Shown here piece by piece: positions 37,744 to 47,110 of a stretch of DNA of 64,000 nucleotides; the stretch's first letter is position 1, and each line of letters opens with the position of its first letter. The translations under genes and the position numbers were made by a program. This DNA comes from Gillisella vitis. GTDB taxonomy: Bacteria; Pseudomonadota; Alphaproteobacteria; Rhizobiales; Rhizobiaceae. The stretch covers positions 372,001-436,000 of the forward strand of contig NZ_LMVL02000003.1 in assembly GCF_001541345.2 (NCBI RefSeq). Direction: 5' to 3'. The notes under the pieces were generated by a model. It searched no databases, was not told the origin of the DNA, and was given only the letters and a program-made list of their open reading frames with translations.

Positions 37744-37951
37744 CACTTTTTGAGTGATAAAGCAGCTTTCGTGTGTTTAAAAAATGCACGACGCTTTATG
37801 TTCCGTCTTCCGGGAATTTCGGAAACAGAGGGAGAGGCATCTGGTTGCACTGCAATCGCTCCGCCCCCGGTTTTCTGCGAGAGAGAACGAACTTTACCTT
37901 CGGTAGGCTGTCCATCGTCAAGCCGCCGTATATGGTGACGCGGAGAATTTT

Positions 37952-39292
37952 ATGGCTTCTGCAGCGGAACAATTGGCCTCGAACCTGAACTTTTCAACCT
38001 TTGCGAAGGCAGAGGATTTGAAAAAGCGCATCTGGTTCACGTTGGCCGCCCTTCTTGTCTATCGTCTAGGTACCCATATTCCGCTGCCTGGCCTCAACCC
38101 CGAGGCCTATGCTGCTGCCTTTAAAGGCCAGTCCGGTGGTATTCTGGGACTGTTCAACATGTTTTCCGGTGGCGCGGTGCAGCGCATGGCGATTTTCGCC
38201 CTCGGGATCATGCCCTATATTTCCGCTTCGATTATCGTCCAGCTGATGACATCAGTTGTTCCCTCGCTCGAAAACCTCAAGAAGGAAGGTGAGCAGGGGC
38301 GCAAGATCATCAATCAATATACCCGCTACGGCACCGTTCTGCTCGGCACGCTTCAAGCCTATGGCATTGCGGTAGGGCTGGAGCACGGCAATGGCTTGGT
38401 GACCGATCCTGGCTTGTTCTTCCGCCTTTCGACTGTCGTGACCCTTTTGGGTGGTACGATGTTCTTGATGTGGCTTGGTGAACAGATCACCTCGCGCGGT
38501 ATTGGTAACGGTATTTCGCTGATTATCTTCGCGGGTATTGCCGCTGGTCTGCCGACTGCGCTTGCTGGTACGCTGGAGCTTGGCCGCACCGGGGCTTTGT
38601 CCACAGCTTTGATCCTGACCGTCATCTTGGTGGCGATCGGCGTGATTGCGCTGATCGTGTTCTTCGAGCGCGCCCAGCGCCGCTTGTTGATCCAGTATCC
38701 GAAGCGCCAGGTCGGCAACCGGATGTTCCAGGGCGACACCTCGCATCTGCCACTGAAGCTGAACACCTCGGGCGTTATCCCCGCGATCTTCGCATCGTCG
38801 TTGCTGCTGCTGCCAGCGACGGCTGCTGGCTTTACCGGTGGCTCAACGCTGCCCGCATGGGCAACGACTATCATCAGCGCGCTTGGCCATGGTCAGCCTG
38901 CCTACATGGTGCTCTATGCGCTGTTGATCGGCTTCTTTGCATTCTTCTATACGGCCATTGTTTTCAATCCGAAGGACACGGCCGACAATCTGAAAAAGCA
39001 TGGCGGCTTCATTCCAGGGATTCGTCCCGGCGAGCGCACGGCTGAATATATCGATTATGTGCTGACGCGAATTACGGTTGTTGGCGCCATTTACCTTGTC
39101 TTCGTCTGTATCCTTCCCGAAATTTTGGTTTCTCAGACCGGGGTGCCCTTATCCCTTGGTGGTACGTCGCTTTTGATTGTTGTCAGCGTTACCCTGGATA
39201 CGGTAGCACAGGTACAGGGTCACCTGATTGCTCAGCAATATGAGGGGCTGATCAAGAAATCGAAGTTGCGTGGAGGAAAGAGGGGACGATGA
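37952..39292 (+). CDS. secY: Preprotein translocase subunit SecY
   Basis: Protein of 446 aa with about ten membrane helices, forming the central pore of the SecYEG channel. The cytoplasmic N-terminus (MASAAEQLASNLNFSTFAKA) leads to the first helix and the PLPGLNPEAY plug-side segment; RRLLIQYPKRQVGNRMFQGD is a conserved cytoplasmic loop (C4). Stop overlaps the adk start (ATGA), so adk is coupled. It pairs with secE at 9489. Confidence 0.97.
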   Translation: MASAAEQLASNLNFSTFAKAEDLKKRIWFTLAALLVYRLGTHIPLPGLNPEAYAAAFKGQSGGILGLFNMFSGGAVQRMAIFALGIMPYISASIIVQLMTSVVPSLENLKKEGEQGRKIINQYTRYGTVLLGTLQAYGIAVGLEHGNGLVTDPGLFFRLSTVVTLLGGTMFLMWLGEQITSRGIGNGISLIIFAGIAAGLPTALAGTLELGRTGALSTALILTVILVAIGVIALIVFFERAQRRLLIQYPKRQVGNRMFQGDTSHLPLKLNTSGVIPAIFASSLLLLPATAAGFTGGSTLPAWATTIISALGHGQPAYMVLYALLIGFFAFFYTAIVFNPKDTADNLKKHGGFIPGIRPGERTAEYIDYVLTRITVVGAIYLVFVCILPEILVSQTGVPLSLGGTSLLIVVSVTLDTVAQVQGHLIAQQYEGLIKKSKLRGGKRGR

Positions 39293-39939
39293 GGTTAATT
39301 CTATTGGGGCCTCCGGGTGCGGGTAAAGGCACTCAGGCTCAGAGGATCGTCGACAAGTACGGTATTCCGCAACTGTCGACGGGGGATATGCTGCGGGCGG
39401 CTGTGTCGGCTCAGACTGAGGTCGGTAAGCGCGCCAAGGCGGTGATGGATGCTGGAAAGCTGGTCTCGGACGATATCGTCATAGCGATTGTTTCCGAGCG
39501 GATCGATCAGGATGATTGCAGCAATGGCTTCATTCTCGATGGATTTCCGCGGACCTTGATCCAGGCGGATGCTACGGAAGAGATGCTTGCGGTCAAGGGC
39601 CTTGAACTTTCGGCTGTGGTTGAAATCAGGGTTGAAGATGAAATCCTGGCGGACCGAATCGCTGGTCGTTATACCTGTGCCAATTGTGGCACGGGCTATC
39701 ATGACGAGAATCTCAAGCCGAAGGTGGAGGGGGTCTGCGATAAATGCGGATCGACTCACTTTAAGCGTCGTCCCGATGACAATCGCGATACGGTAAAGAC
39801 CCGTCTACAGGCCTATTATAAGGAGACTTCTCCCTTGATCGGCTATTACTATGCCAAGGGAAAACTCCATTCTGTCGACGGTATGGCCGAAATCGACCAG
39901 GTTACGGCGGAAATTGAGACGGTGTTGTCCGGTCTCTGA
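39289..39939 (+). CDS. adk: Adenylate kinase
   Basis: Protein of 216 aa converting ATP and AMP to two ADP. P-loop GPPGAGKGT at residues 7-15; FILDGFPRT carries the AMP-site motif. The LID has four cysteines (CANCGTGYHDEN and CDKCGSTHFK), the zinc-binding long form. Four-base overlap with secY. Confidence 0.97.
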   Translation: MRLILLGPPGAGKGTQAQRIVDKYGIPQLSTGDMLRAAVSAQTEVGKRAKAVMDAGKLVSDDIVIAIVSERIDQDDCSNGFILDGFPRTLIQADATEEMLAVKGLELSAVVEIRVEDEILADRIAGRYTCANCGTGYHDENLKPKVEGVCDKCGSTHFKRRPDDNRDTVKTRLQAYYKETSPLIGYYYAKGKLHSVDGMAEIDQVTAEIETVLSGL

Positions 39940-40168
39940 CCGGATATCCATGAATTTCTTTAGCGGAACGGTTGCTTTTCGTTACTGATTCCGCTAGATA
40001 GCGCGCCAACTCGCTAAAGATCAACGGTCGGCGCGTTCTTCCTACGGAGGAAGACGGGTTCGGTCGTTTTGACTTGTTGAGAACCCAAAAATCAATCGGC
40101 GGCCTTGTCACGGCTGTCAAACGACACACCACTTGCCGGATGGCAACTGGAACGCAAGGAGAATAGGC

Positions 40169-40537
40169 GTGGCACGTATCGCTGGCGTCAACATCCCAAC
40201 GGCAAAGCGCGTAGTTATCGCGCTGACCTATATTCATGGGATTGGTCCGAAGTTCGCACAGGAAATCATGGAAAAGGTTGGTCTTGCAGCCGACCGCCGC
40301 GTTCATCAGCTGACAGATGCTGAAGTTCTGGCTATCCGTGAAACCATCGACCGCGATTACCAGGTCGAAGGTGACCTGCGTCGCGACACCGCAATGAACA
40401 TCAAGCGTTTGATGGATCTGGGCTGCTACCGCGGTCTTCGTCATCGTCGCGGTCTGCCTGTTCGCGGTCAGCGTACACATACCAATGCTCGTACTCGCAA
40501 GGGTCCGGCAAAGGCTATTGCTGGTAAGAAGAAGTAA
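40169..40537 (+). CDS. rpsM: 30S ribosomal protein S13
   Basis: Protein of 122 aa at the top of the 30S head. GTG start at 40169 ([19 protein letters not shown]), following AAGGAGAATAGGC; the earlier in-frame ATG at 40133 is not conserved. Ends with the basic tail [20 protein letters not shown]. It begins the alpha group, 229 bases after adk; that gap holds no gene I can support. Confidence 0.96.
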   Translation: MARIAGVNIPTAKRVVIALTYIHGIGPKFAQEIMEKVGLAADRRVHQLTDAEVLAIRETIDRDYQVEGDLRRDTAMNIKRLMDLGCYRGLRHRRGLPVRGQRTHTNARTRKGPAKAIAGKKK

Positions 40538-40559
40538 GTTTCGCTGTATGGCGAGCTTG

Positions 40560-40583
40560 AGGCTGGCACGTCAGTGCCGGCCT
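40560..40583 (+). other. Hairpin between rpsM and rpsK
   Basis: AGGCTGGCAC pairs with GTGCCGGCCT (ten pairs, one G-U) around a GTCA loop, 22 bases after the rpsM stop, followed by TGTTG. A processing or stability role is more likely than termination. Confidence 0.5.
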
Positions 40584-40669
40584 TGTTGCAGTTTTGGAAA
40601 GGGCACGTTGTCCTTTCCGGTGGAGCCGCTGGTGTTACGGCGGTGTCGAGATCAATGAAAGGGAATTGA

Positions 40670-41059
40670 ATGGCCAAGGAAGCCACACGCGTTCGCCGTA
40701 GAGAGCGCAAAAATATTTCGTCGGGTGTTGCGCACGTCAACTCGACATTCAACAACACGATGATCACCATCACCGACGCGCAGGGCAATGCAATTGCCTG
40801 GTCGTCCGCTGGTGCCAAGGGCTTCAAGGGCTCGCGTAAATCGACCCCGTTTGCCGCTCAGATCGCTGCTGAAGATTGCGCCAAGAAGGCTCAAGAACAC
40901 GGCATGAAGTCGCTGGAAGTCGAAGTTTGCGGTCCGGGTTCTGGCCGTGAATCGGCTCTGCGCGCTTTGCAGGCTGCGGGCTTCATGATCACCTCGATCC
41001 GCGATGTGACCCCGATCCCGCACAATGGCTGCCGTCCTCGCAAGAAGCGCCGCGTCTGA
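40670..41059 (+). CDS. rpsK: 30S ribosomal protein S11
   Basis: Protein of 129 aa on the 30S platform near the E site. Conserved: [20 protein letters not shown] and [15 protein letters not shown] at the C-terminus. The start is [15 protein letters not shown]. Confidence 0.97.
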   Translation: MAKEATRVRRRERKNISSGVAHVNSTFNNTMITITDAQGNAIAWSSAGAKGFKGSRKSTPFAAQIAAEDCAKKAQEHGMKSLEVEVCGPGSGRESALRALQAAGFMITSIRDVTPIPHNGCRPRKKRRV

Positions 41060-41158
41060 TCATTCTTCGTCCGGCCGGGATATGCGCACATGCGGTCCCG
41101 GTTCTTCTCATGCTCGGTCGTCACGATTGAATAGTGGCGACGAACGGAAGGTAAACAT

Positions 41159-42169
41159 ATGATTCAGAAGAATTGGCAGGAACTGATCAAGCCGAACAAG
41201 GTTGAGTTCTCCTCCAGCGGTCGCACCAAGGCAACCCTGGTTGCCGAACCGCTTGAGCGGGGCTTCGGTCTGACGCTCGGCAACGCTCTTCGTCGCGTTT
41301 TGCTGTCGTCGCTGCGCGGTGCTGCCGTGACGGCTGTCCAGATCGACGGTGTTCTGCATGAATTCTCGTCGATCCCGGGTGTTCGCGAAGATGTCACCGA
41401 CATCGTTTTGAACATCAAGGAAATTGCCATCAAGATGGACGGCGACGATGCCAAGCGCATGGTCGTCCGCAAGCAGGGTCCGGGCGTCGTGACCGCTGGA
41501 GATATCCAGACGGTTGGCGATATCGAGATCCTCAATCCGAACCACGTCATCTGCACGCTGGATGAAGGTGCGGAAATCCGGATGGAATTCACGGTCAACA
41601 ACGGTAAGGGCTATGTCCCCGCCGATCGTAACCGCGCAGAAGATGCTCCGATTGGGCTTATACCCGTCGACAGCCTCTATTCGCCGGTCAAGAAAGTGTC
41701 CTACAAGGTGGAGAACACCCGCGAAGGCCAGGTTCTTGACTACGACAAGCTGACCATGACGATTGAGACCGATGGGTCTGTTTCGGGTGAAGATGCGGTG
41801 GCTTTTGCTGCCCGTATTCTCCAGGACCAGCTGTCTGTCTTCGTCAACTTCGATGAGCCGCAGCGTGAAGCTGAAGAAGAAGCCGTTACCGAACTGGCTT
41901 TCAACCCGGCTCTCTTGAAGAAGGTCGACGAACTCGAGCTTTCGGTTCGTTCGGCCAACTGCCTGAAGAACGACAATATCGTATATATTGGCGATCTGAT
42001 CCAGAAGACCGAAGCCGAAATGCTGCGCACACCGAATTTTGGCCGCAAATCGCTGAACGAGATCAAGGAAGTTTTGGCTTCCATGGGCCTGCATCTGGGT
42101 ATGGAAGTTCCTGCCTGGCCGCCGGAAAACATCGAAGATCTCGCCAAGCGCTACGAAGACCAATATTAA
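41159..42169 (+). CDS. rpoA: DNA-directed RNA polymerase subunit alpha
   Basis: Protein of 336 aa. The N-terminal domain (residues 1 to about 235) dimerises and holds beta and beta': [20 protein letters not shown] is the assembly segment. After a linker, the C-terminal domain contacts promoter DNA and activators: [20 protein letters not shown]. The ATG follows GGAAGGTAAACAT. Confidence 0.98.
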   Translation: MIQKNWQELIKPNKVEFSSSGRTKATLVAEPLERGFGLTLGNALRRVLLSSLRGAAVTAVQIDGVLHEFSSIPGVREDVTDIVLNIKEIAIKMDGDDAKRMVVRKQGPGVVTAGDIQTVGDIEILNPNHVICTLDEGAEIRMEFTVNNGKGYVPADRNRAEDAPIGLIPVDSLYSPVKKVSYKVENTREGQVLDYDKLTMTIETDGSVSGEDAVAFAARILQDQLSVFVNFDEPQREAEEEAVTELAFNPALLKKVDELELSVRSANCLKNDNIVYIGDLIQKTEAEMLRTPNFGRKSLNEIKEVLASMGLHLGMEVPAWPPENIEDLAKRYEDQY

Positions 42170-42288
42170 TCTTAGATAAGGCAGGTTGAACTCTGCCTTT
42201 CCAGTCAAACTGCGGATCTTGATCCGTATGTGTCAGGAAACGGCAGGGCCGCAACAAGCGCGGGAACCTGCATTGAAGGAGAATAGCC

Positions 42289-42714
42289 ATGCGCCATCAG
42301 AAAGCCGGCCGCAAGCTGAACCGTACCGCAAGCCACCGTAAGGCAATGTTTGCCAATATGGCGGCTTCGCTCATCACCCATGAGCAGATTGTCACCACCC
42401 TGCCCAAGGCGAAGGAAATTCGCCCGATCGTCGAACGGCTTGTCACACTCGGCAAGCGTGGCGACCTGCACGCTCGTCGTCAGGCCATTTCGCAGATCAA
42501 GGATCAGGATGCTGTTCGCAAGCTGTTCGATGCGATTGCTACCCGTTACGCCAGCCGTAATGGCGGCTACCTTCGCATCATGAAGGCTGGCTTCCGTCAG
42601 GGCGACAATGCTCCTCTGGCCGTTATCGAGTTCGTTGAGCGCGATGTCGACGCCAAGGGTGCAGCTGACAAGGCTCGCGTTGCCGCAGAAGCAGAAACCG
42701 CTGAAGCAGCATAA
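42289..42714 (+). CDS. rplQ: 50S ribosomal protein L17
   Basis: Protein of 141 aa. Starts [20 protein letters not shown]; a short acidic Ala-rich tail ([11 protein letters not shown]) extends the C-terminus. Last gene of the alpha group, followed by a strong terminator. Confidence 0.97.
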   Translation: MRHQKAGRKLNRTASHRKAMFANMAASLITHEQIVTTLPKAKEIRPIVERLVTLGKRGDLHARRQAISQIKDQDAVRKLFDAIATRYASRNGGYLRIMKAGFRQGDNAPLAVIEFVERDVDAKGAADKARVAAEAETAEAA

Positions 42715-42743
42715 GCCATAAGCGACGTTAAGTCGTTTGTTTC

Positions 42744-42777
42744 AGGGCCGGATGGGAAACCATCCGGCCCTTTTCCG
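42744..42777 (+). terminator. Terminator of the alpha group
   Basis: A perfect 12-bp stem AGGGCCGGATGG with its complement, closed by a GAAA tetraloop and followed by TTTTCCGTTTT. It ends the ribosomal protein cluster. Confidence 0.9.
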
Positions 42778-42963
42778 TTTTCTGGCTCGCTGCTCCAAGT
42801 CTTTCCGGGAGAGTTGTGTTTAGGCTTCGCACCGTTGTTGGTTAATGTTCAGGATCGCCTATGCCTCTGGTCTATGGTTTTGACCTGAAATTCTGTCCGG
42901 GCTAAGAAGGAGATCTCCATCCCTGCAATGCTGCCATTGCCCTTCGACAAAGAGATCTATCCC

Positions 42964-44022
42964 ATGATGCCAAGATTGCCTGCATTCGCTACTGCGATGA
43001 TTGTCACTGCGTTGTCGGTGGCGTCGAGCGCCATTGTCAGTCAAGCCGCGTCGTCGGCTTCCAGCCGAGGAGTGAAAACAATTGCTCCGAAGGTTCTCGT
43101 TATCACCATGTTTGGCGAAGAGACCAAGCCGTGGCTGGCAGGGCGCAAGCTGACGACGAAGGTTAAAGTGCCAGGCCTGTCGAAAGAGTATCCAGAGGTC
43201 GCTTGCGATCGTCAGGGCCTCTGCGTGATGACCACGGCAATGGGCTATGCCAATGCGGCGAGCTCGACCATGGCAGTCGCGTTCGACCGTCGGTTCGATC
43301 TCCGCAACACCTATGTGTTGATCGCAGGCATTGCCGGCGTCAATCCGAAGGAGGGAACTCTGGGGTCGGCGCTCTGGGCCAGATATGTGGTGGACGGTGG
43401 ATTGCGGCATGATATCGACGCCCGCCAGATCGACAAGGACTGGCCAGACGGGCAGGTGCCGCTGGGTGCGGCAAGTCCGACCGGCAAGCCGACCTGGGCG
43501 GCAGGGACGGAGGTCTACGCGCTGAACGAGGCGCTGGTCCAAAAGGCCATGGAACTGACGGGATCCGTCGAACTTTTGGACAGCGATGCCGCCAAGACCT
43601 ATCGCGCCGCCTATGCCGCGCCAGCGGCCAAGGCGGCTCCGTCTGTGAAGATTTGCGACACGGTCTCAGGCGATACCTACTGGCATGGGGTCAAGGACGC
43701 TGAAGCCACAGAACGATTTGCTACCCTGGTCACCGATGGAAAAGCCCATTACTGCACCACCCAAATGGAGGATAATGCGACGCTGACAGCTTTGAAGCGG
43801 GCCTCAGAGGCCGGGCGCCTCGATTTCAACCGTATTCTGGTGTTGCGCACAGCGTCCAATTTCGACCGCGAACCGTTTGGCCGTACCGCTATCGAATCGC
43901 TGACTTCGAAGTCCGGCGGCTTCATGCCATCAGTCACGAATGCTTATCGAGTAGGAAATGCTTTCGCAAATGCCGTTATCGCGGACTGGAAAACGTGGAA
44001 AGAACGCAATGGCGGAAAATAA
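42964..44022 (+). CDS. Purine nucleoside permease-like exported protein (NUP family)
   Basis: About 352 aa. After a signal peptide (hydrophobic AFATAMIVTALSVASSAIVS, cut probably after SQA), the mature protein starts the family core KVLVITMFGEETKPWL, followed by MGYANAASSTMAVAF and LIAGIAGVNPKEGTLG. This family is named after yeast purine nucleoside permease but resembles nucleoside phosphorylases in fold, so transport is uncertain. I prefer the ATG at 42964 (GAG nine bases before); the ATG at 42928 in the same frame follows AAGGAG at 15 bases and would add a hydrophilic tail before the signal. Confidence 0.75.
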   Translation: MMPRLPAFATAMIVTALSVASSAIVSQAASSASSRGVKTIAPKVLVITMFGEETKPWLAGRKLTTKVKVPGLSKEYPEVACDRQGLCVMTTAMGYANAASSTMAVAFDRRFDLRNTYVLIAGIAGVNPKEGTLGSALWARYVVDGGLRHDIDARQIDKDWPDGQVPLGAASPTGKPTWAAGTEVYALNEALVQKAMELTGSVELLDSDAAKTYRAAYAAPAAKAAPSVKICDTVSGDTYWHGVKDAEATERFATLVTDGKAHYCTTQMEDNATLTALKRASEAGRLDFNRILVLRTASNFDREPFGRTAIESLTSKSGGFMPSVTNAYRVGNAFANAVIADWKTWKERNGGK

Positions 44023-44155
44023 GACATATCGTATGTATCTTGAGAGCCTTATTCGTTTTTGATCTCCACAATAAAAATCAAGGCATTGAGGACGCGGTGT
44101 GTTGTCGCGCCTTCATGCACCATCAATAGGCATCGCTATAAGGTCGATGCGCTTA

Positions 44156-45028
44156 CTATTGAGGTATATGTATCCTTGTTTTGATATGTTTCAATTGCGT
44201 GACGATCACAAATGACATGATCACCAACAAGGACCACGAACTCCACTTACCAAGATGAACCATGGACCAATAGTTCATTTGGTTCGGATAGCGCCAGATA
44301 CCAAAAAATGTGCTGATGTTTTCCGCAAGCCATATAAAAAATCCTATGAGGATAAAGGCAACAAACAGAGGCATCCATCGGTCTTTGTCATATGGACGGA
44401 AAATCACAGTGGTTCGAGCGTAGAGGCCCAGCGCGCAAGCGGCAATATACCAGCGGTAGTCGCCGATATAGTGATGGGTGAAAAAGTTTGCATATATTGC
44501 CACTGCGACTAGCGCCGTCATCCAATACGGTGGGTGATGGCGAACACGCAGGTCGAATAACCTCCAGGCTTGTATGATGTAGGAGCCGACACCCGCGTAC
44601 ATGAAGCCGGAAAATAGAGGAACACCGAATAATTTGCTCAATCCGGGATCAGGATAAGACCAAGATGGAAGTGCGCCGGATGTCTTGAAGACTTCAAGAG
44701 CAAAACCAAGTGCATGGAAGAGCGCGATTGCCTTGGCTTCGTCCCATGTCTCCAATTTGCCGATCAGCATGACCGCTTGGATGGCGAGAGCGATAAACAA
44801 AAGTATATCGTAGCGGGCAACACCGAGAATGCCACCGCGCGGCACGAGGAAAACCGCCAGAAAAAACAGTCCGACAAAAAGACAGGCGCGGGCCTCTTTT
44901 ATTCCAAAATAAAGAAACTCGACGATAAATCGGCGCAGACCTGAGAGATTGTTGAATGGCCGACTCTGCTCAAGAATGTCATCAAGGCGATGAAGTGAGA
45001 ACGCCTGGCGTGTGCGGGGATCTGTCAT
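44156..45028 (-). CDS. DUF817 family membrane protein
   Basis: Protein of 290 aa with eight or so hydrophobic spans, for example ACLFVGLFFLAVFLV, ILLFIALAIQAVMLIG and LFVAFILIGFFIWLA. Similarity to DUF817 is suggested by GIKEARACLF, SWSYPDPGL, GDYRWYIAACALGLYART and the ending around SWSLLVIMSFVIVTQ. The start at 45028 is the family-like one (MTDPRTRQAFSLHRL); a longer frame to 45157 is not. Function unknown. It diverges from the DUF2809 gene. Confidence 0.75.
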   Translation of the reverse strand: MTDPRTRQAFSLHRLDDILEQSRPFNNLSGLRRFIVEFLYFGIKEARACLFVGLFFLAVFLVPRGGILGVARYDILLFIALAIQAVMLIGKLETWDEAKAIALFHALGFALEVFKTSGALPSWSYPDPGLSKLFGVPLFSGFMYAGVGSYIIQAWRLFDLRVRHHPPYWMTALVAVAIYANFFTHHYIGDYRWYIAACALGLYARTTVIFRPYDKDRWMPLFVAFILIGFFIWLAENISTFFGIWRYPNQMNYWSMVHLGKWSSWSLLVIMSFVIVTQLKHIKTRIHIPQ

Positions 45029-45118
45029 ACGATCTTGCCTGCTGCATAATTCACTGGAATTTGTACGCTTCAAAAATGTGCAATGTTGGAGAGGGACGGT
45101 TTTTGAAGAGGATCCAAC

Positions 45119-45535
45119 TTGTCTATCGTCAGGACCGGAGATTGTAGCCCATTGCAAAGAAAGCTTATTCTATTGGTAGCGTCGCTAGGCGTGATTATTG
45201 CGGGTCTCCTGTTGCGGGTTAAAGGCTATCAGTTTGGTTTGCCGTTCTTTTTCGTCAAGTATGGTGGGTCGATCTTGTGGGGAGCTATGGTCTATGGGTT
45301 GACCGCTATGGTTTTGGTTGCATTCCGTCGGTCTTTGGTCGCTTCTTTGGCCGTGGCAATTGCTGTCGAATTGTCCAGGTTGATCCATACGCCGGAGCTG
45401 GATGCTTTTCGTTTGACTATGGCGGGTGCCTTGCTGCTCGGCCGGATTTTTTCACCGTGGAACATCGTGGCTTATTGTTTGGGCATTGTCATCGCTAGCG
45501 TGCTGGACCGGCTTGCATTCTCACCTAAGAAGTGA
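45119..45535 (+). CDS. DUF2809 family small membrane protein
   Basis: About 138 aa with four hydrophobic spans (ILLVASLGVIIAGLLLR, ILWGAMVYGLTAMVLVA, VASLAVAIAVELSRL, IVAYCLGIVIASVLDRLA). The pattern matches DUF2809, including VELSRLIHTPELDAFRLTMAG and the LLGRIFSPWNI segment. I use the TTG at 45119, eight bases after GAGG, since no ATG lies in the conserved frame. Function unknown; 90 bases separate it from the divergent DUF817 gene. Confidence 0.65.
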   Translation: MSIVRTGDCSPLQRKLILLVASLGVIIAGLLLRVKGYQFGLPFFFVKYGGSILWGAMVYGLTAMVLVAFRRSLVASLAVAIAVELSRLIHTPELDAFRLTMAGALLLGRIFSPWNIVAYCLGIVIASVLDRLAFSPKK

Positions 45536-45594
45536 GCGTCCGAAAGGTTGATGGTGTTGCCCGTCGATTATCCCATTGCTGAACTGAATGGATT

Positions 45595-45631
45595 CGAGCC
45601 TGTCGGGTTAAATCTAAACCTGACAGGCTCG
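45595..45631. terminator. Hairpin between convergent genes
   Basis: CGAGCCTGTC and GACAGGCTCG, extended inward by GGTT/AACC across one wobble, give about 15 pairs with a seven-base loop. It lies between the DUF2809 and sulfurtransferase genes, which converge. No T run on either strand, so bidirectional termination is only inferred. Confidence 0.5.
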
Positions 45632-45659
45632 ACGAAGAATTAACAGGCGTCACAGCCCA

Positions 45660-47093
45660 TCACTGAATGTTGTAATCCCGCTTCAAAATGTCTAGCAAAC
45701 TGGATTCGGAGGGTGGCTCCACCAATTCGTTCCAGGTCTCAACCGGGGAAAAGCCGAACTGCTGGTAGAGTTGCAGGGCGCGGGGATGGTCGAGTGTATT
45801 TGTCATCACCGAGATTTTGGTTGGTGCGGTCGACCAGGCGGCATAGAGCGCCTGGAGCAGGAACCATTTGCCGATTCCAAGCCCCAGCGCATGTTCAAAC
45901 AGGCCAAAATAGGACAGCTCGACGGTATTGTCCTGTTGCTGGGTCAGCTCGAAGAAGCCCGCTGGTGCGCCATTGACGTAAAGCACACAGATTGACACGT
46001 CCGGGTTATGGATGGTCGCCTTCAGTTCGGCATCGGTCATCTGCAGGCGTTTGTACCAGTGCCAGCGGGAGCCAACCTGGCGATAGAGGAAGCGGTAATA
46101 GGGCAGGGGCATTTCAGTGGCGCGGATGATCGCCGTCTGGATATTGATCGGCACTGGCAAGCTGGACTTCGGCGGGGCGGTCATTTCCAGCTTGGTGACA
46201 TGGGCGGTCAGAAGCGTAGGTAGCTCGCCCTCAATTGCGTCTGCCGGTCCGGTCACGACAGGAGTGTCCTTGCGAGAGCCCCATTCAGACCAGGAGCCGT
46301 CATAGAGTGTATTATCGTGATGGCCGAGCGATTGCAGCGCCAGCGTCACCACTGCCGCTGTAACCCCAGAGCCGCAGCTGGTAACGATCGGGCGGGTCAG
46401 GTCGATGCCCGCGTCGGTGAAAATCTCCCGCAATGTCGAGAGGTCTTTCAACCGGCCATTTTCGCCAAGGATAGAGGCGGGAACCGAACGGGCGCCGGGC
46501 ATATGGCCGGAGCGCATTCCCGCCCGTGGTTCCTGTTCTTCACCCGTGAACCGTCCAGCAGGGCGGGCATCGGCGATCTGGCGGCTGGCGCTCTCGACAA
46601 TGCTCTGCATATCCTGGAACGGAGTGATCAGGCTTTCCTTGAAATTGGTGGTAAAGGTCGCAGGTGCTGGCTCAGGCAGGTCGGTCTCAAGCGGCCGTTC
46701 TTCCTGTTTCCAACCGTCCAATCCTCCATCCAGAAGAAACACATTCGGCGCGCCCATCACCCGGAACATCCACCAGACGCGCGGCGCGGAAAAAAGACCT
46801 GGACCATCATACACCACAATCGTGTCGGTGTCTGAAATCCCAAGCTTACCGACTGCTTCGGCAAAGGATTCCGGGGAGGGTACGGTGTGGGGCAGGCTGG
46901 TGGAGCGATCGGCGATCTGGTCCTGATCGAAAAACATTGCGCCGGGAATGTGACCAGCAGCGTATTCTTCCGCGCCATTGCGGTTATGGGCCGGCAAATA
47001 CCAGGATGCATCGACGACCTTGAATTGAGGTGCGCCCAATTGCTTCTGTACCCACTCGGCCGATACGACGAAACGGCTTTTCTCCGCAGACAT
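45660..47093 (-). CDS. Sulfurtransferase (SseA-type) fused to GNAT acetyltransferase
   Basis: Protein of 477 aa. Residues 1-285 are a two-domain rhodanese: RFVVSAEWVQKQLG, DASWYLP, VYDGPGLFSAPRVWWMF, and the active loop CGSGVTAA with Cys240, the 3-mercaptopyruvate sulfurtransferase type. After a linker, residues about 310-477 form a GNAT fold, with VCVLYVNGAPAGFFELTQ-like segment (ICVLYVNGAPAGFFEL), then LGLGIGKWFLLQALYAAW as the acetyl-CoA loop. Rhodaneses of this kind normally stand alone (about 285 aa). Cotranscribed with alaX and the cysteine synthase gene upstream. Confidence 0.85.
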   Translation of the reverse strand: MSAEKSRFVVSAEWVQKQLGAPQFKVVDASWYLPAHNRNGAEEYAAGHIPGAMFFDQDQIADRSTSLPHTVPSPESFAEAVGKLGISDTDTIVVYDGPGLFSAPRVWWMFRVMGAPNVFLLDGGLDGWKQEERPLETDLPEPAPATFTTNFKESLITPFQDMQSIVESASRQIADARPAGRFTGEEQEPRAGMRSGHMPGARSVPASILGENGRLKDLSTLREIFTDAGIDLTRPIVTSCGSGVTAAVVTLALQSLGHHDNTLYDGSWSEWGSRKDTPVVTGPADAIEGELPTLLTAHVTKLEMTAPPKSSLPVPINIQTAIIRATEMPLPYYRFLYRQVGSRWHWYKRLQMTDAELKATIHNPDVSICVLYVNGAPAGFFELTQQQDNTVELSYFGLFEHALGLGIGKWFLLQALYAAWSTAPTKISVMTNTLDHPRALQLYQQFGFSPVETWNELVEPPSESSLLDILKRDYNIQ

Positions 47094-47110
47094 GCTTCTC
47101 TCCGTGCTTG

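Noticed and set aside
40133..40168. ATG at 40133 as the rpsM start
   Set aside because: The residues before the GTG at 40169 are not part of S13, and AAGGAG sits at the right distance from the GTG.
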